Shown in pieces: positions 1-9,104 of a stretch of DNA of 64,000 nucleotides. A model generated the notes under the pieces. It had not been told where the DNA came from and did no database searches. It saw only the letters and a program-made list of their open reading frames with translations. Both the position numbers and the translations under genes were made by a program. The DNA comes from Xanthomonas vasicola (GTDB lineage: Bacteria > Pseudomonadota > Gammaproteobacteria > Xanthomonadales > Xanthomonadaceae): assembly GCF_000772705.2 (NCBI RefSeq), contig NZ_JSBW02000041.1:1-64000 (forward strand), read 5' to 3'. Every line of letters starts with the position of its first letter. The first letter of the stretch is position 1.

Positions 1-2
1 CG

Positions 3-143
<141 letters not shown>

Positions 144-158
144 GGGGCAAGACGGTAT

Positions 159-1136
159 CTACGGCATCTGGTGGGTGGGTGGAGGCTCCAGCGCAAGCTG
201 CAGCCGCACCCACACGCCGTAGTGATCCGATGCCCAGCGGCCTTCGGCGTAAGGCGTATCGAACAGGATGCGGGCTTCGCGGGCCAGTAGGCGGTTCTGC
301 TGAAAGAACACGTGGTCGATGCGTGCGGGTTTGTCGAAGACGTGCATGTTCAAGGTGCTAACCGTGTCTTCACTATTGCGATGCACGCTGCCGTAGCTGT
401 CGCCGTAACCCTTGCGTAGCGCTTCCAAATCGAGCGTGTCGGCGGCGGTGTTGAAATCGCCAGCGATCACCACCGGCGCTTGCTCGCTGTTGGAGGCAAT
501 GAAGTCGAGTAGATCGGTTACCTGGCGCTTGCGCGTGGCGGTGCCGCGCGCATCGGTGCGTTCGTTGAGATGGGTGACGTAGACGTTGACCGGCTGGCCA
601 TCGACGTCCACCTGCAGATGCGCGGCGACGCGGTAATCGTCCAAGGGCTGCAACAAGCGCTGGTGCGTTGCCAACACATTGCGGCGACTCAGCAACGCAT
701 TGCCGTAGCGTTTGGGCGCGCCGACCGGATCGACCGAAGCGGAGGTGTAGTCGTAGCCGAGTTTGCGCGCCAGCCAGGCAGCCTGATTTTCCACGCTGCC
801 GCGGCGTTCGATCACTTCCTGCAGCGCAATCACATCCGGCGCCAGTTGCTTGAGCTCTTTGGCGATGTAAGCGCGTCGTGCCGGCCAGTTTTCGCGGTCG
901 TGATGCAGGTTGAGCGTGACCAGGGTCATCTCGCGCGGCGCTGTGCTCGATGGCTTCGCGGCTTGCGCGGCCGGATCGATGGTGCCTCGCTGCACAGCTT
1001 CCGAAGGCTGCATGCTCTGAGTGCCCTGCCCGGCCTGCACGCCGGTGGAGCAAAGCAGCAGTGCGAGCAAGGCGACCGGCCATCCCGCACCTCGCCGTGC
1101 TGGCGCTGCCCGGGAAAGCCGCCACGCCTGACTCAT
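159..1136 (-). CDS. secreted endonuclease/exonuclease/phosphatase-family enzyme
   Basis: A 325-residue protein. I chose the ATG that overlaps the stop of the upstream glycosidase (ATGA); a longer reading frame upstream is only the shadow of that gene. Residues 1 to about 36 form a signal peptide ending VQA. The rest carries the EEP fold signatures in order: LNLHHDRENW, the metal-binding ALQEV, a THLN strand, IAGDFN and a final SDHYGVWV. Family members are Mg-dependent phosphodiesterases acting on nucleic acids, sphingomyelin or phosphoinositides. It is the last gene of the glucan operon and translationally coupled to it. The substrate is unknown; removal of phosphodiester substituents from a glucan is one possibility. 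Confidence 0.85.
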   Translation of the reverse strand: MSQAWRLSRAAPARRGAGWPVALLALLLCSTGVQAGQGTQSMQPSEAVQRGTIDPAAQAAKPSSTAPREMTLVTLNLHHDRENWPARRAYIAKELKQLAPDVIALQEVIERRGSVENQAAWLARKLGYDYTSASVDPVGAPKRYGNALLSRRNVLATHQRLLQPLDDYRVAAHLQVDVDGQPVNVYVTHLNERTDARGTATRKRQVTDLLDFIASNSEQAPVVIAGDFNTAADTLDLEALRKGYGDSYGSVHRNSEDTVSTLNMHVFDKPARIDHVFFQQNRLLAREARILFDTPYAEGRWASDHYGVWVRLQLALEPPPTHQMP

Positions 1137-4100
1137 TGCGTGGCGCGCTCGGCCCGCCGCACCGCGCCAGGCACATCGATTTGCACGTTGGCCGGCAGTT
1201 GTTGGATGCGCAGTTCGCCGTTCTGCCACTCGGCCGACTCACCATTGACCGTTGCCTTGCCTGGTGTGCCTTGATACGGCCACGGCAACACCACGCCACC
1301 CGGCGGCAGGATCAGCCCAGGCTGCAGCTGCAGCACCAATTGCTTGTCGGTACGTTGCAAGGTGTAGTTGAGGCGCCCGTACGGTGTCCGCAGTTCGGCA
1401 ATGCCAATCCCCTTGCCCTCGAACCAACGGGTCGGCGTGCCGGCGGCGATGACCAGGCTGGCATCGGATTCGCGGCCGTAGGCGAACATGTCCAGTACCG
1501 AGCGCACGAAGTCCGAGGCGACCCAGGCGTGCGGCAGGTCGCCGACGAAAAACGGCGTGCGCGGCGTGCGCGAGACCACTTCGGCCCACTGATTCCACGG
1601 CTGCGGTGCGCGGTCCTTGAAGAAGAACGCGGTGGCATCCCAGGCGCGATCGCGCCAGCCCAGGCGCACGAATGCGGCCACGTTGCGCCATTCGTAAGGC
1701 GTGTAGTCCTTCCATTCGCGCTTGCCGTCGCGGCGGTCGGTGAACTCTTTCCAGTAGCGCTCGAAGGTGTTGGTCAGCAGATCCTGCGGCAGACGTTGCT
1801 GCTCACCGCCCGGGGTCAAGCCAATGGTGGTCGAGGTCGCATCAAAGTCGCCGAGTTCCGCAGAACCCGGCAGGAAATCCAGGTTGTGCTGACGCACGGC
1901 CGCACCCAGCGAGGCAATCAGGTCGCCACTGAATTCATCGCGCGCGGTGCTGAACCGTGCGGCGTCTTCTGACTTGTCCAATGCACCGGCCAGCATCACC
2001 GCGTCCTTGTAGCCGCGCAGCGCCCAGAAGTTGTCCCAGTACGAATGCACCGGCTTGGCCGAATAGCCTTCGTGGCTGATCGACACCGGCATCATTCCGT
2101 AGAAGGCCGGGTTACGCATGAAGTTCTCTTCCGTGCGTTCGCTTGCGCGCAGCTTTTCCATGTAGTCGTAAGCGCCGGTGACATGCGGCCACATCTTTTC
2201 CAGGAAGGCCTTGTCGCCGGTGTAGCGGTAGTACTCGGCGATGTTGTAGATCAACTCACCGTGGCTGTCGTTCTCCGGCACCGGGTCACTGCCGCGGTCG
2301 TCCACGCAGCACGGCACCATGCCGTCGGCGAATTGATACGGAGCGAACCAGTCCACGTAATCGCGCACCACGTCTTCGCGGCCGAGCCGCAGCAGGCCTT
2401 CGGAAATCATGGCGCCGTCGCGGATCCAGCTGCGCGAGTACGAGCGGGTGCCCGGCTGCAAGCGCGGGCCGATACGCGAAATCAACATGTGCGCCAGCGC
2501 CGTGCGCAAGGTGTCGACTACCGGCTTGCCTTCGGCCGGCACGCTGATGCGCACGCGATCGAGCTTGCTGCGCCATTGCTGGGCAACCTGCTGCTGCGCT
2601 TTGTCGGCATCGAAGCCAGCCGGCAACTGCGCGGTGCCGGTCTGCGGAATGACCAGCGCCACTTCGCGGCGTTGGCCGGGCTCCAGCTTCCAGCGATACA
2701 GCAGCACGCCCGAGGCCAGGCCGGTTTCGTCCTTCACCTGTGTCACCGTCGGCGGCGTGGCCGCACTCAGATGGCTGACATCCATGCCGCTGTCGAAGGC
2801 ACTGGCGAAGCTGGCATCCGGGCGCTGCGCGGCGAACACGCGCGGCTTGCCGTTGACGCTGACCTGGCCGCCATCCATGGCCAGTTGGTCGATGCGGCTG
2901 ACGCCACCCAGGGTATTGAGGAACTGCGCCGGCGGGTTGACCTGGAACGGACGCACGGCCAACGCCAGGGTGAAATCGCGCGCTTCCTTGCCGGTGTTAT
3001 GCAGCTGGTAACGCGCGACCAGTTGCGCTTGATCGGGGGTGCCCTGCACGAAGGCAGTGACACGCAGATTCATCAGGTCGTGGTGCCAATCCACGCTGGG
3101 AATCGGCAGGTAGTCGTCCTGCAAACTTTGTTCGCTGCTGACATCGGACCAGTGCAGCACCTTGCGGCCGGTGACCACGAACGGTTCGATGCTGAAGCCG
3201 CCCTTGCCCACTTCCACCGCGCCATCTTCGCCAATCAGGCCCTGCTCGGTGCCGCCATCCAGACCCAGGATGGTCCAATACGGCTGCTCGCCGGAGAAGC
3301 CGCGCGGATAACTGCCACGCGGCAGCTGCGCAGCCAACGACTTGATGAAGTCATTCGGCGTTGCGGCGAATGCCAGCGGCTGCAACTGCACTTCCTTGAT
3401 GCCGTAGCGCCAGTTGGGGCCGTCCTTGAGATCGAAACGCAGATAGCGCGCTTCGGTATCGGGAAGCGCCAGCCAATCGGTGCCACCGGCGCCGGCAGTG
3501 ACGGTGCGCAGATCGCGCCAACTGCGTCCGTCGCCGGAAGAGCGCACCACATAGTGCGAAGCCTGCAGACCCGGCACCCACTGCACTATGGCGCCGCCGA
3601 ATTCGCGCACCTTGCCCAGATCCAGCGTGACCGTCTGTTGCTTGACCGCGCCGCTGAGCCAAAAGGTGTCCGGCTTGCCGTCGGCCAGGCGTTGCTCCAG
3701 CGCAGGCGCAGTGTCGGTAATGGCCTTGGCCTGCAGCGGTGAGGTGTCTTCTGGCGGCAGCGGCGTCAGCGTCAGGCGGTCGAAGCACACCGTGCCCTTG
3801 CCGCCGACCTTGTTGTAGATGGTGAATTCCACATCCGCGCTGCTGCGCAGCTGCTTGTCCTGGCCCGGTCCCCAGGCTTTTTCGATGTTGCGCTTGCGGT
3901 AGCTGAAAGTGGTCCAGTTCTTGGGGAAGGCAAAGCCGGGGCGGTTGACCCACCAAACATTGTCGCCGCTGGCATCGATCAACTTGAGCTGCAGATCGTT
4001 GGACGGCGAGTCGCCGCGTAGCGTGAAGCCAAGCCGGTAATTGTCCGGGTACTCGACGGGCAAATTGCGGCGGATGCCCACGTAGCCGGACACGCCGTTG

Positions 4101-4297
4101 AAGTTGTAATCCAGACACAGCGCATGCCCACCGGAGGGCGTTGCCACCGGGCGCAGCGAACCGCTGACCTGATTGGACACCACCAGGCGCCAGGCGCCGA
4201 CGTCGTTGAAGCCGTCGAGCACGCGCTCCTGCGCCTGCGCCGCGCCCGCGGCGGCAATGGCGGTCATGGCAAACAGTCGCAGGAACACTCGCCTCAC
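1133..4297 (-). CDS. large secreted (alpha/alpha)6-barrel glycoside hydrolase with discoidin-like module
   Basis: A 1054-residue protein if translation starts at the GTG overlapping the permease stop (GTGA); that start gives a good signal peptide ending AQA at residue 22. Residues about 23-180 look like a beta-sandwich carbohydrate-binding region. About 190-310 resembles an F5/8 type C (discoidin) module (DLGKVREFGGAIVQW, ARYLRFDL). The rest is an alpha-rich catalytic part with WIRDGAM (Asp627) and NDSHGEL (Glu681), reminiscent of glycogen-debranching and GH15/GH37/GH63 barrels. I cannot assign a GH family. The operon suggests an exo-acting enzyme that trims beta-1,2-linked gluco-oligosaccharides in the periplasm. 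It overlaps the downstream EEP gene by four bases. Confidence 0.75.
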   Translation of the reverse strand: MRRVFLRLFAMTAIAAAGAAQAQERVLDGFNDVGAWRLVVSNQVSGSLRPVATPSGGHALCLDYNFNGVSGYVGIRRNLPVEYPDNYRLGFTLRGDSPSNDLQLKLIDASGDNVWWVNRPGFAFPKNWTTFSYRKRNIEKAWGPGQDKQLRSSADVEFTIYNKVGGKGTVCFDRLTLTPLPPEDTSPLQAKAITDTAPALEQRLADGKPDTFWLSGAVKQQTVTLDLGKVREFGGAIVQWVPGLQASHYVVRSSGDGRSWRDLRTVTAGAGGTDWLALPDTEARYLRFDLKDGPNWRYGIKEVQLQPLAFAATPNDFIKSLAAQLPRGSYPRGFSGEQPYWTILGLDGGTEQGLIGEDGAVEVGKGGFSIEPFVVTGRKVLHWSDVSSEQSLQDDYLPIPSVDWHHDLMNLRVTAFVQGTPDQAQLVARYQLHNTGKEARDFTLALAVRPFQVNPPAQFLNTLGGVSRIDQLAMDGGQVSVNGKPRVFAAQRPDASFASAFDSGMDVSHLSAATPPTVTQVKDETGLASGVLLYRWKLEPGQRREVALVIPQTGTAQLPAGFDADKAQQQVAQQWRSKLDRVRISVPAEGKPVVDTLRTALAHMLISRIGPRLQPGTRSYSRSWIRDGAMISEGLLRLGREDVVRDYVDWFAPYQFADGMVPCCVDDRGSDPVPENDSHGELIYNIAEYYRYTGDKAFLEKMWPHVTGAYDYMEKLRASERTEENFMRNPAFYGMMPVSISHEGYSAKPVHSYWDNFWALRGYKDAVMLAGALDKSEDAARFSTARDEFSGDLIASLGAAVRQHNLDFLPGSAELGDFDATSTTIGLTPGGEQQRLPQDLLTNTFERYWKEFTDRRDGKREWKDYTPYEWRNVAAFVRLGWRDRAWDATAFFFKDRAPQPWNQWAEVVSRTPRTPFFVGDLPHAWVASDFVRSVLDMFAYGRESDASLVIAAGTPTRWFEGKGIGIAELRTPYGRLNYTLQRTDKQLVLQLQPGLILPPGGVVLPWPYQGTPGKATVNGESAEWQNGELRIQQLPANVQIDVPGAVRRAERATQ

Positions 4298-5130
4298 CCC
4301 TTCACACTCCCCAGCAGAAGACCTTGGATGTAGTAGCGCTGCAGCGCCAGGAACAATAGCAGCACCGGAATCACCGTCACCACGGCGCCGGCCATCATCA
4401 ATTCCACGTCCATGATGTGCTCGCGCGACAGCGCCGCCAGCGCCACCGGCAAGGTGTATTGCTCCTGGTCGGTCAGCACGATCAGCGGCCACATGAAGTC
4501 GTTCCACGAGCCCATGAAGGTAAAGATGGTCAAGGTAACCAGCACCGGCTTGAGCATCGGCAGCACAATCTGGAAGAAGATGCGCATCTCGCTGGCGCCG
4601 TCGATGCGCGCGGCTTCGATCAGTTCATCCGGAATGCTGCGCGCGTACTGACGCACCAGAAAGATGCCGAACACCGTGGCCAACGCCGGCACCACCACCC
4701 CGCCGATGTTGTTGACCAGATGCAACTGCTTCATCAGCAGGAACAGCGGCAGCATCGCCACCTGCGCCGGGATCACCAGCGCCGCCATCAGGATCTTGAA
4801 GATGCGCTCGCGGCCGACGAACTGCAGTTTGGCAAACGCATAACCGGCCATGGTGTTGATCAGCAACGAACCGAGCGTGATCAACCCGGACACCAGCAGG
4901 CTGTTGGCGAAGTTGCGCGCCATGCCGATGCGTGCAAACAACTCGTGGTAGTTGGCCATGGTGAATGCCGAAGGCAGCATCGGCGGCGGGAAGCGACTGG
5001 CTTCGCCGGTGGGCATGAACGACACCGACAGCATCCATAGCAGCGGCGCCAGGCTGATCAACGCCAGCACCAGCAGGCCGCCGTTGATCAGCACGGCATT
5101 CCAGCGCGATTCGCCAACATCACGGCTCAT
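4294..5130 (-). CDS. sugar ABC transporter permease (MalG/UgpE type)
   Basis: A 278-residue inner-membrane protein with about six hydrophobic segments and the EAA loop around DELIEAARIDGASEMRIFFQIVLPMLKP (only partly quoted families vary here), the site that docks the ATPase. The start is the ATG overlapping the preceding permease stop (ATGA). It belongs to the CUT1 family, whose second permease subunit normally pairs with the one encoded just upstream. It is cotranscribed with the solute-binding lipoprotein and with secreted glycosidases, so the cargo is probably a short gluco-oligosaccharide. No ATP-binding subunit is encoded in the cluster. Confidence 0.93.
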   Translation of the reverse strand: MSRDVGESRWNAVLINGGLLVLALISLAPLLWMLSVSFMPTGEASRFPPPMLPSAFTMANYHELFARIGMARNFANSLLVSGLITLGSLLINTMAGYAFAKLQFVGRERIFKILMAALVIPAQVAMLPLFLLMKQLHLVNNIGGVVVPALATVFGIFLVRQYARSIPDELIEAARIDGASEMRIFFQIVLPMLKPVLVTLTIFTFMGSWNDFMWPLIVLTDQEQYTLPVALAALSREHIMDVELMMAGAVVTVIPVLLLFLALQRYYIQGLLLGSVKG

Positions 5131-6011
5131 ATCAGGTCCTTCTTGCGGCCAAAGCGCAGCATCACGGTGGTCACCGCCAGAATGATCAGGAACAACAGGA
5201 ACGCCACTGCCGATGCGCGGCCGAGGTTCCACCACTTGAAGCCTTCTTCGAACATGAAATACAGCACGCTGACGGTGCTTTGCAGCGGGTCGCCGCGGGT
5301 CATCACATAGGGCTCGGCGAACAGCTGGAAATAGCCGGAAATGGTGATGACACCGACCACCATCAGCACCGGGCCAAGCATCGGCAGGGTGATATGCAGG
5401 AACTGCTTCCAACGCGAAGCGCCGTCGATGCGCGCGGCCTCATACAAATCTTGCGGGATCGCCTGCAGCCCGGCCAGGAAGATCACCATGTTGTAGCCGA
5501 AGTTCTTCCATACCGCGAACAGCATGATGGTGGGCATCGCCCAGCGCGGATCGCCCAGCCAGTCGATCGGGGCGATCCCCAAGTGGCTCAGGCCGAAGTT
5601 CACCAGGCCGTATTTGATATGGAACAGGTAGCGCCAGATCACCGCCACTGCCACTAGCGTGGTCACCACCGGTGCGAACAAGGCGGTGCGGAACAGCGCC
5701 TTGAAGCGTGAGGCCTTGGCGTTGAGCAGCAGGGCCGCGCCCAGCGACACGCCGATCGACATCGGCACGCCCAGCAACACGAAGTAGGTGGTATTCCACA
5801 GCGACTTCCAGAACAGCGGCGTCTGCAGCAGGTCGATGTAGTTGCCCAGGCCGACAAAGCGCAGATGGCTGCTGTCGGCCAGTGCGTAGAGGTCGAAGTC
5901 GGTGACGCTGAGCACCAGCGCGGCGAACACCGGCACGCCGAAGAACATGCCCAGCACCATGATCGACGGCGCGGCGAACACCCAGCCGGCGACGGAATTA
6001 CGCTTCATCAT
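5127..6011 (-). CDS. sugar ABC transporter permease (MalF/UgpA type)
   Basis: A 294-residue inner-membrane permease starting MMKRNSVAGW, with about six transmembrane helices and the EAA loop near DLYEAARIDGASRWKQF. It is the first of two CUT1-type permeases. Its start overlaps the stop of the binding-protein gene (ATGA) and its own stop overlaps the start of the second permease, so the three transporter genes are translationally coupled. The second of its two adjacent Met codons is an equally possible start. Its likely role is import across the inner membrane of oligosaccharides released by the neighbouring glycosidases. Confidence 0.93.
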   Translation of the reverse strand: MMKRNSVAGWVFAAPSIMVLGMFFGVPVFAALVLSVTDFDLYALADSSHLRFVGLGNYIDLLQTPLFWKSLWNTTYFVLLGVPMSIGVSLGAALLLNAKASRFKALFRTALFAPVVTTLVAVAVIWRYLFHIKYGLVNFGLSHLGIAPIDWLGDPRWAMPTIMLFAVWKNFGYNMVIFLAGLQAIPQDLYEAARIDGASRWKQFLHITLPMLGPVLMVVGVITISGYFQLFAEPYVMTRGDPLQSTVSVLYFMFEEGFKWWNLGRASAVAFLLFLIILAVTTVMLRFGRKKDLI

Positions 6012-7378
6012 CGTGCGGCTCCCTGGTCCGCGGCAGCGGCAGGCGCGGCGGTGTTTGCAGCAGCCGGCTTGGTTGCCGGCGTGGCCGTCTCAGCGGCCGG
6101 GCCAACATGCCCGCCCTCCTGCTCGAAGATCCAGCGGCGCTTGGCCAAAATTTCGTCCACACGTTTATCCAGTTCCTGCACGGCGGCTTCGTGCGATTGG
6201 CCACCACGCACCACGCGCTCGGTCACCAGACGCATTTCCTGCACGATGCGCTCCCACTCCAACACCTTGGGCGTGGCCTTGACCCGCTCCAGCTGGTCGC
6301 CGAAGGCATGCGCCAATTCGTCGTTGGCCAGCGAAGGCAACTTCCAGGTACTGCGACGCGGCGGCAGGTCGCCGATGATGGCGTGGAAACGCGCCTGCAC
6401 CTGCGGCTGCGAGAGATATTCGATCAGCTTCCAGCTGGCGTCCTTCTGCTGCGACGACTTGAAGATCACCAGGCTGGAGCCACCGGCAATGCCGGCACCC
6501 AGGCCATTGGGGCCCGGCAACGGCGCGGTGCCCCACTTGCCTTCCATGCCCGGCGGCTGGCGCAGCTTGAACTCGCGCACGTTCCAGGGGCCGGACAGAT
6601 AGAACGCGTAATAGCCGTTGAAGAATTCGTACCAGACATTGGACACCTGGGTTTCGGAGACCTTCGGCGCCCAGCCCTTTTGATACATGTTGTCGTAGAA
6701 GCCCAGTGCCTTGCGGAAGCCAGCGCCACGGAAGTTGCCGTAGTTGTCGTGGTCGCGCAGCAGGCGGTCGTCCTGCTGCAGCGCGAACGACAGTTGCTGC
6801 TCGAATTCGTTGAGCGGCATCAAGATAGCGAATCGGTCCGGGCCGACCTTGCGCTTGATCGCGGCCATCACCCGTTCCATCTCGGCCCAGGTTTTGGGCA
6901 TTTCGCTGTAGCCGGCCTCGCGCAGTAAGTCCTTGCGATAGAACAGCAGGCGCGTGTCCACATACCACGGCACGCCGTACAGCGTGCCATCGACTAGATT
7001 GGTGTCCCACACGCCGGGGAAATAATCGGCCTGGTCGACGATCCTGGAGCGCGCCACATATGGCTGCATCGGCTCCAGCGTGTCCAACAACGCGAATTCC
7101 GGCAGCCAGGTGTTACCGAGCTGGCACACATCCGGCAGGCCATCGGCGGCGAAGGCGGTGAGCAGTTTTTCGTGCGCGGCGGTCATCGGGATGTTTTGCA
7201 CATCCACGTGGATGGTGGGGTTCTGCTTTTCGAAGTCGGCCACCAGCTCGGAGACCACTTCGGCCTCCTTGCCCATCGCCCAGAAACGCACGGTGGTCTT
7301 GCCCGGATCGGAGCGTTCGCATCCCGCCACACCTGCACACAGGGCGGCGGCCAATATCAACAGTTTCAAAAGGCGCAC
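6008..7378 (-). CDS. sugar ABC transporter substrate-binding lipoprotein
   Basis: A 456-residue protein with a lipoprotein signal (hydrophobic residues 4-18, lipobox VAGC, Cys20). The mature part is an extracellular solute-binding protein family 1 fold: TTVRFWAMGKE at the start, an Asn/Trp-rich ligand region and the hinge segment GGSSLVIFKSS. The C-terminus is an Ala/Pro/Thr-rich low-complexity tail of about 40 residues, unusual for the family and probably a flexible end. It follows the GH144 gene by three bases and overlaps the first permease. By context it captures gluco-oligosaccharides for the two permeases; the actual ligand is not visible from sequence. Confidence 0.93.
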   Translation of the reverse strand: MRLLKLLILAAALCAGVAGCERSDPGKTTVRFWAMGKEAEVVSELVADFEKQNPTIHVDVQNIPMTAAHEKLLTAFAADGLPDVCQLGNTWLPEFALLDTLEPMQPYVARSRIVDQADYFPGVWDTNLVDGTLYGVPWYVDTRLLFYRKDLLREAGYSEMPKTWAEMERVMAAIKRKVGPDRFAILMPLNEFEQQLSFALQQDDRLLRDHDNYGNFRGAGFRKALGFYDNMYQKGWAPKVSETQVSNVWYEFFNGYYAFYLSGPWNVREFKLRQPPGMEGKWGTAPLPGPNGLGAGIAGGSSLVIFKSSQQKDASWKLIEYLSQPQVQARFHAIIGDLPPRRSTWKLPSLANDELAHAFGDQLERVKATPKVLEWERIVQEMRLVTERVVRGGQSHEAAVQELDKRVDEILAKRRWIFEQEGGHVGPAAETATPATKPAAANTAAPAAAADQGAAR

Positions 7379-7381
7379 GGA

Positions 7382-9001
7382 TTACTCGGGTTTTTGGCGT
7401 TGCGAGGGGTCTTGTTGGGCCTGGGCGGCGGCGGCACGCGACTCGGCCATGCCCAGCGAGCGCGCAGCGGCCTTCTGCTCATCCTTCTGCGGCGCCGGCT
7501 GCGGCTCGCCTTCCGGGGTGAGCCAGCCGCCGGTGAAGCCGGCGCGTTCCAGACCGGCGCGGATGTAGGGGTTCTTCTTCATGACGTTCCAGACGAATTC
7601 GTTCTGGTAGTTAGCAATCATCGCCAGGATCGGGCCCTGGTCGATGGCGATGTAGTCGCTGGCCACCCAGCCACGGTCCGGCACCATGCGCCCGGTCTTG
7701 AGCGGGATGTCGTAGTTGAAGCTGGGGTTGAACGAATCCAGGAAGCCATAGCTGGAATACAGGAAATCGCCGTAGCGCTTGTGCATTTCCTCGGTGGCCG
7801 GGATGACTACTTCCGGGGCGAACACGATCGAGGAGATGGCCGCCGACGGCACGATGGTGCCGTCGTCGAAGTTCTCGCGCAGGCCGGCGCCGCGTGAGGA
7901 GTAATGGCGGAACTGGCGCTGCTCGCCCCGGTATTCCTGGCTGGTGTTCTGCGGACCGTCGCCGGCGGTGAGTCCCCAGACGTTTTCGCCGTAGTCCTTC
8001 CACTTCATCGGGTTGTCGATGGCGTAGTCGCGCTGCGCCAACGTAGCGCGGCGGCTGTTGAGGAAGTAGTCGATGCCGCGTTCGCGCATGTACTGGTCCT
8101 GGATGTCGCGAAAATCGATCCAGACATGGCTGTATTGGTGGCCGAACAACGGGCCGAACGATAGGTATTCCTGGCCTTGGTAAACGCCCCAGTCGTTGTT
8201 GTAGGTGCGGGTCCAGCTGGTCCAGGCGTCCGGGTCGACGCCATGGGTGGGCGAGCCCAGCGCGAGGAGGTACAGCATCATCGCCTCGTTGTAGCCCATC
8301 CAGTCGTGGTTGATGAAGCCGCTTTCGGGGAACCAGCCCATCGAGATCAGCGGCGCACGCTGTTGCAGCCAGCGCCAGTCCACGCGCTTGTACAGCGTGT
8401 CGGCGATCTGGCGGATCTCCTTTTCGCGCGGGTCATCGCCGTCGTAATACGACTGGGTGAACAGCACGCCCATCATCAGCAGTGCGGTGTCCACGCTCGA
8501 CAGCTCAACCCAGCTGTCGTAACGGTTGCCCTTCTGCATGTCCAGAAAATGGTAGTAGAAGCCTTTGTAGCCGGCTCGACCGGTCTTCTGCGGGCCCATC
8601 GGCGCATCGCGGAAGAATTTCAGTGTGGTCAAGGTGCGGTCGATCGCCTGATTGCGACTGACCCACCCGTTTTCGATGCCGATCGGATACGCGGTGAGCG
8701 CAAATCCAACCGACGCAATGCTGGCGAACGGGCGCGACGGAAACCGATCCGGCGCCAGTCCGTTGAGTTCGTTGGTGGTGTCCCAGAAAAACTGGAACGT
8801 GCGGCGTTCAATATCCGAAAACAGCGGCGGCAGCGGCGGTTTGACCGGCTTGGGGGGCAGCTGCGCCTCGACCAGGATGACTTTTACCGGCGCCTTCTTT
8901 TCGGCCACCTTGGGTTCCTCGGCTTGCTTGCACGACGCCAACACCAGCGCGCCCAGCAAGAGTGGAATCGTCAACCATCGCGACGTGTTACCCCTGTCCA
9001 T
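7382..9001 (-). CDS. GH144-like endo-beta-1,2-glucanase lipoprotein (glucoamylase-like domain)
   Basis: A 539-residue protein. I chose the internal ATG with a GGGGGCGGA ribosome site because it begins a clear lipoprotein signal with lipobox LASC (Cys24); the longer reading frame crosses the operator palindrome. After a Lys/Pro-rich linker the glycoamylase-like domain starts near residue 65 (DIERRTFQFFWDTTNE) and contains SVGFALTAYPIG, WVELSSVDTALL (Glu166, Asp171), NHDWMGYNEAM and DQGPILAMI. This domain defines GH144, whose characterised Chitinophaga member is an endo-beta-1,2-glucanase. It is probably anchored in the outer membrane or periplasm and makes sophoro-oligosaccharides. It is the first gene of the operon and directly follows a LacI-type operator. 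Confidence 0.85.
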   Translation of the reverse strand: MDRGNTSRWLTIPLLLGALVLASCKQAEEPKVAEKKAPVKVILVEAQLPPKPVKPPLPPLFSDIERRTFQFFWDTTNELNGLAPDRFPSRPFASIASVGFALTAYPIGIENGWVSRNQAIDRTLTTLKFFRDAPMGPQKTGRAGYKGFYYHFLDMQKGNRYDSWVELSSVDTALLMMGVLFTQSYYDGDDPREKEIRQIADTLYKRVDWRWLQQRAPLISMGWFPESGFINHDWMGYNEAMMLYLLALGSPTHGVDPDAWTSWTRTYNNDWGVYQGQEYLSFGPLFGHQYSHVWIDFRDIQDQYMRERGIDYFLNSRRATLAQRDYAIDNPMKWKDYGENVWGLTAGDGPQNTSQEYRGEQRQFRHYSSRGAGLRENFDDGTIVPSAAISSIVFAPEVVIPATEEMHKRYGDFLYSSYGFLDSFNPSFNYDIPLKTGRMVPDRGWVASDYIAIDQGPILAMIANYQNEFVWNVMKKNPYIRAGLERAGFTGGWLTPEGEPQPAPQKDEQKAAARSLGMAESRAAAAQAQQDPSQRQKPE

Positions 9002-9015
9002 CCGCCCCCCACTTG

Positions 9016-9029
9016 TGTAATCGATTACA
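9016..9029. promoter_or_regulatory. LacI-family operator before the GH144 operon
   Basis: TGTAATCGATTACA is a perfect 14-bp palindrome with a central CG, the layout typical of LacI/GalR-family operators. It lies 15 bases upstream of the GH144 start codon, where bound repressor would block RNA polymerase or early elongation. Two related sites flank the promoter region of the lacI-type gene in the same cluster, so this regulator is the obvious ligand. Confidence 0.75.
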
Positions 9030-9065
9030 TCTCGCACGCAAACCTACCCTATCCAGGCGCCGAGT

Positions 9066-9099
9066 ACGACCGCCCGGGCATGGCAGCCAGGGCGGTCGT
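9066..9099 (-). terminator. hairpin after the TonB-dependent receptor gene
   Basis: A perfect 10-bp inverted repeat (ACGACCGCCC and GGGCGGTCGT) with a 14-base loop begins five bases after the receptor stop codon. There is no T-run after it on the minus strand, so it is either a weak or factor-assisted terminator or a 3'-end stabilising structure. It would separate receptor mRNA from the operon that starts beyond the operator. Confidence 0.5.
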
Positions 9100-9104
9100 G
9101 CACC

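Noticed and set aside
2045..3742. 565-codon open frame on the plus strand
   Set aside because: It is antisense to the large glycosidase, His/Arg/Gln rich, without domains; a typical high-GC shadow frame.
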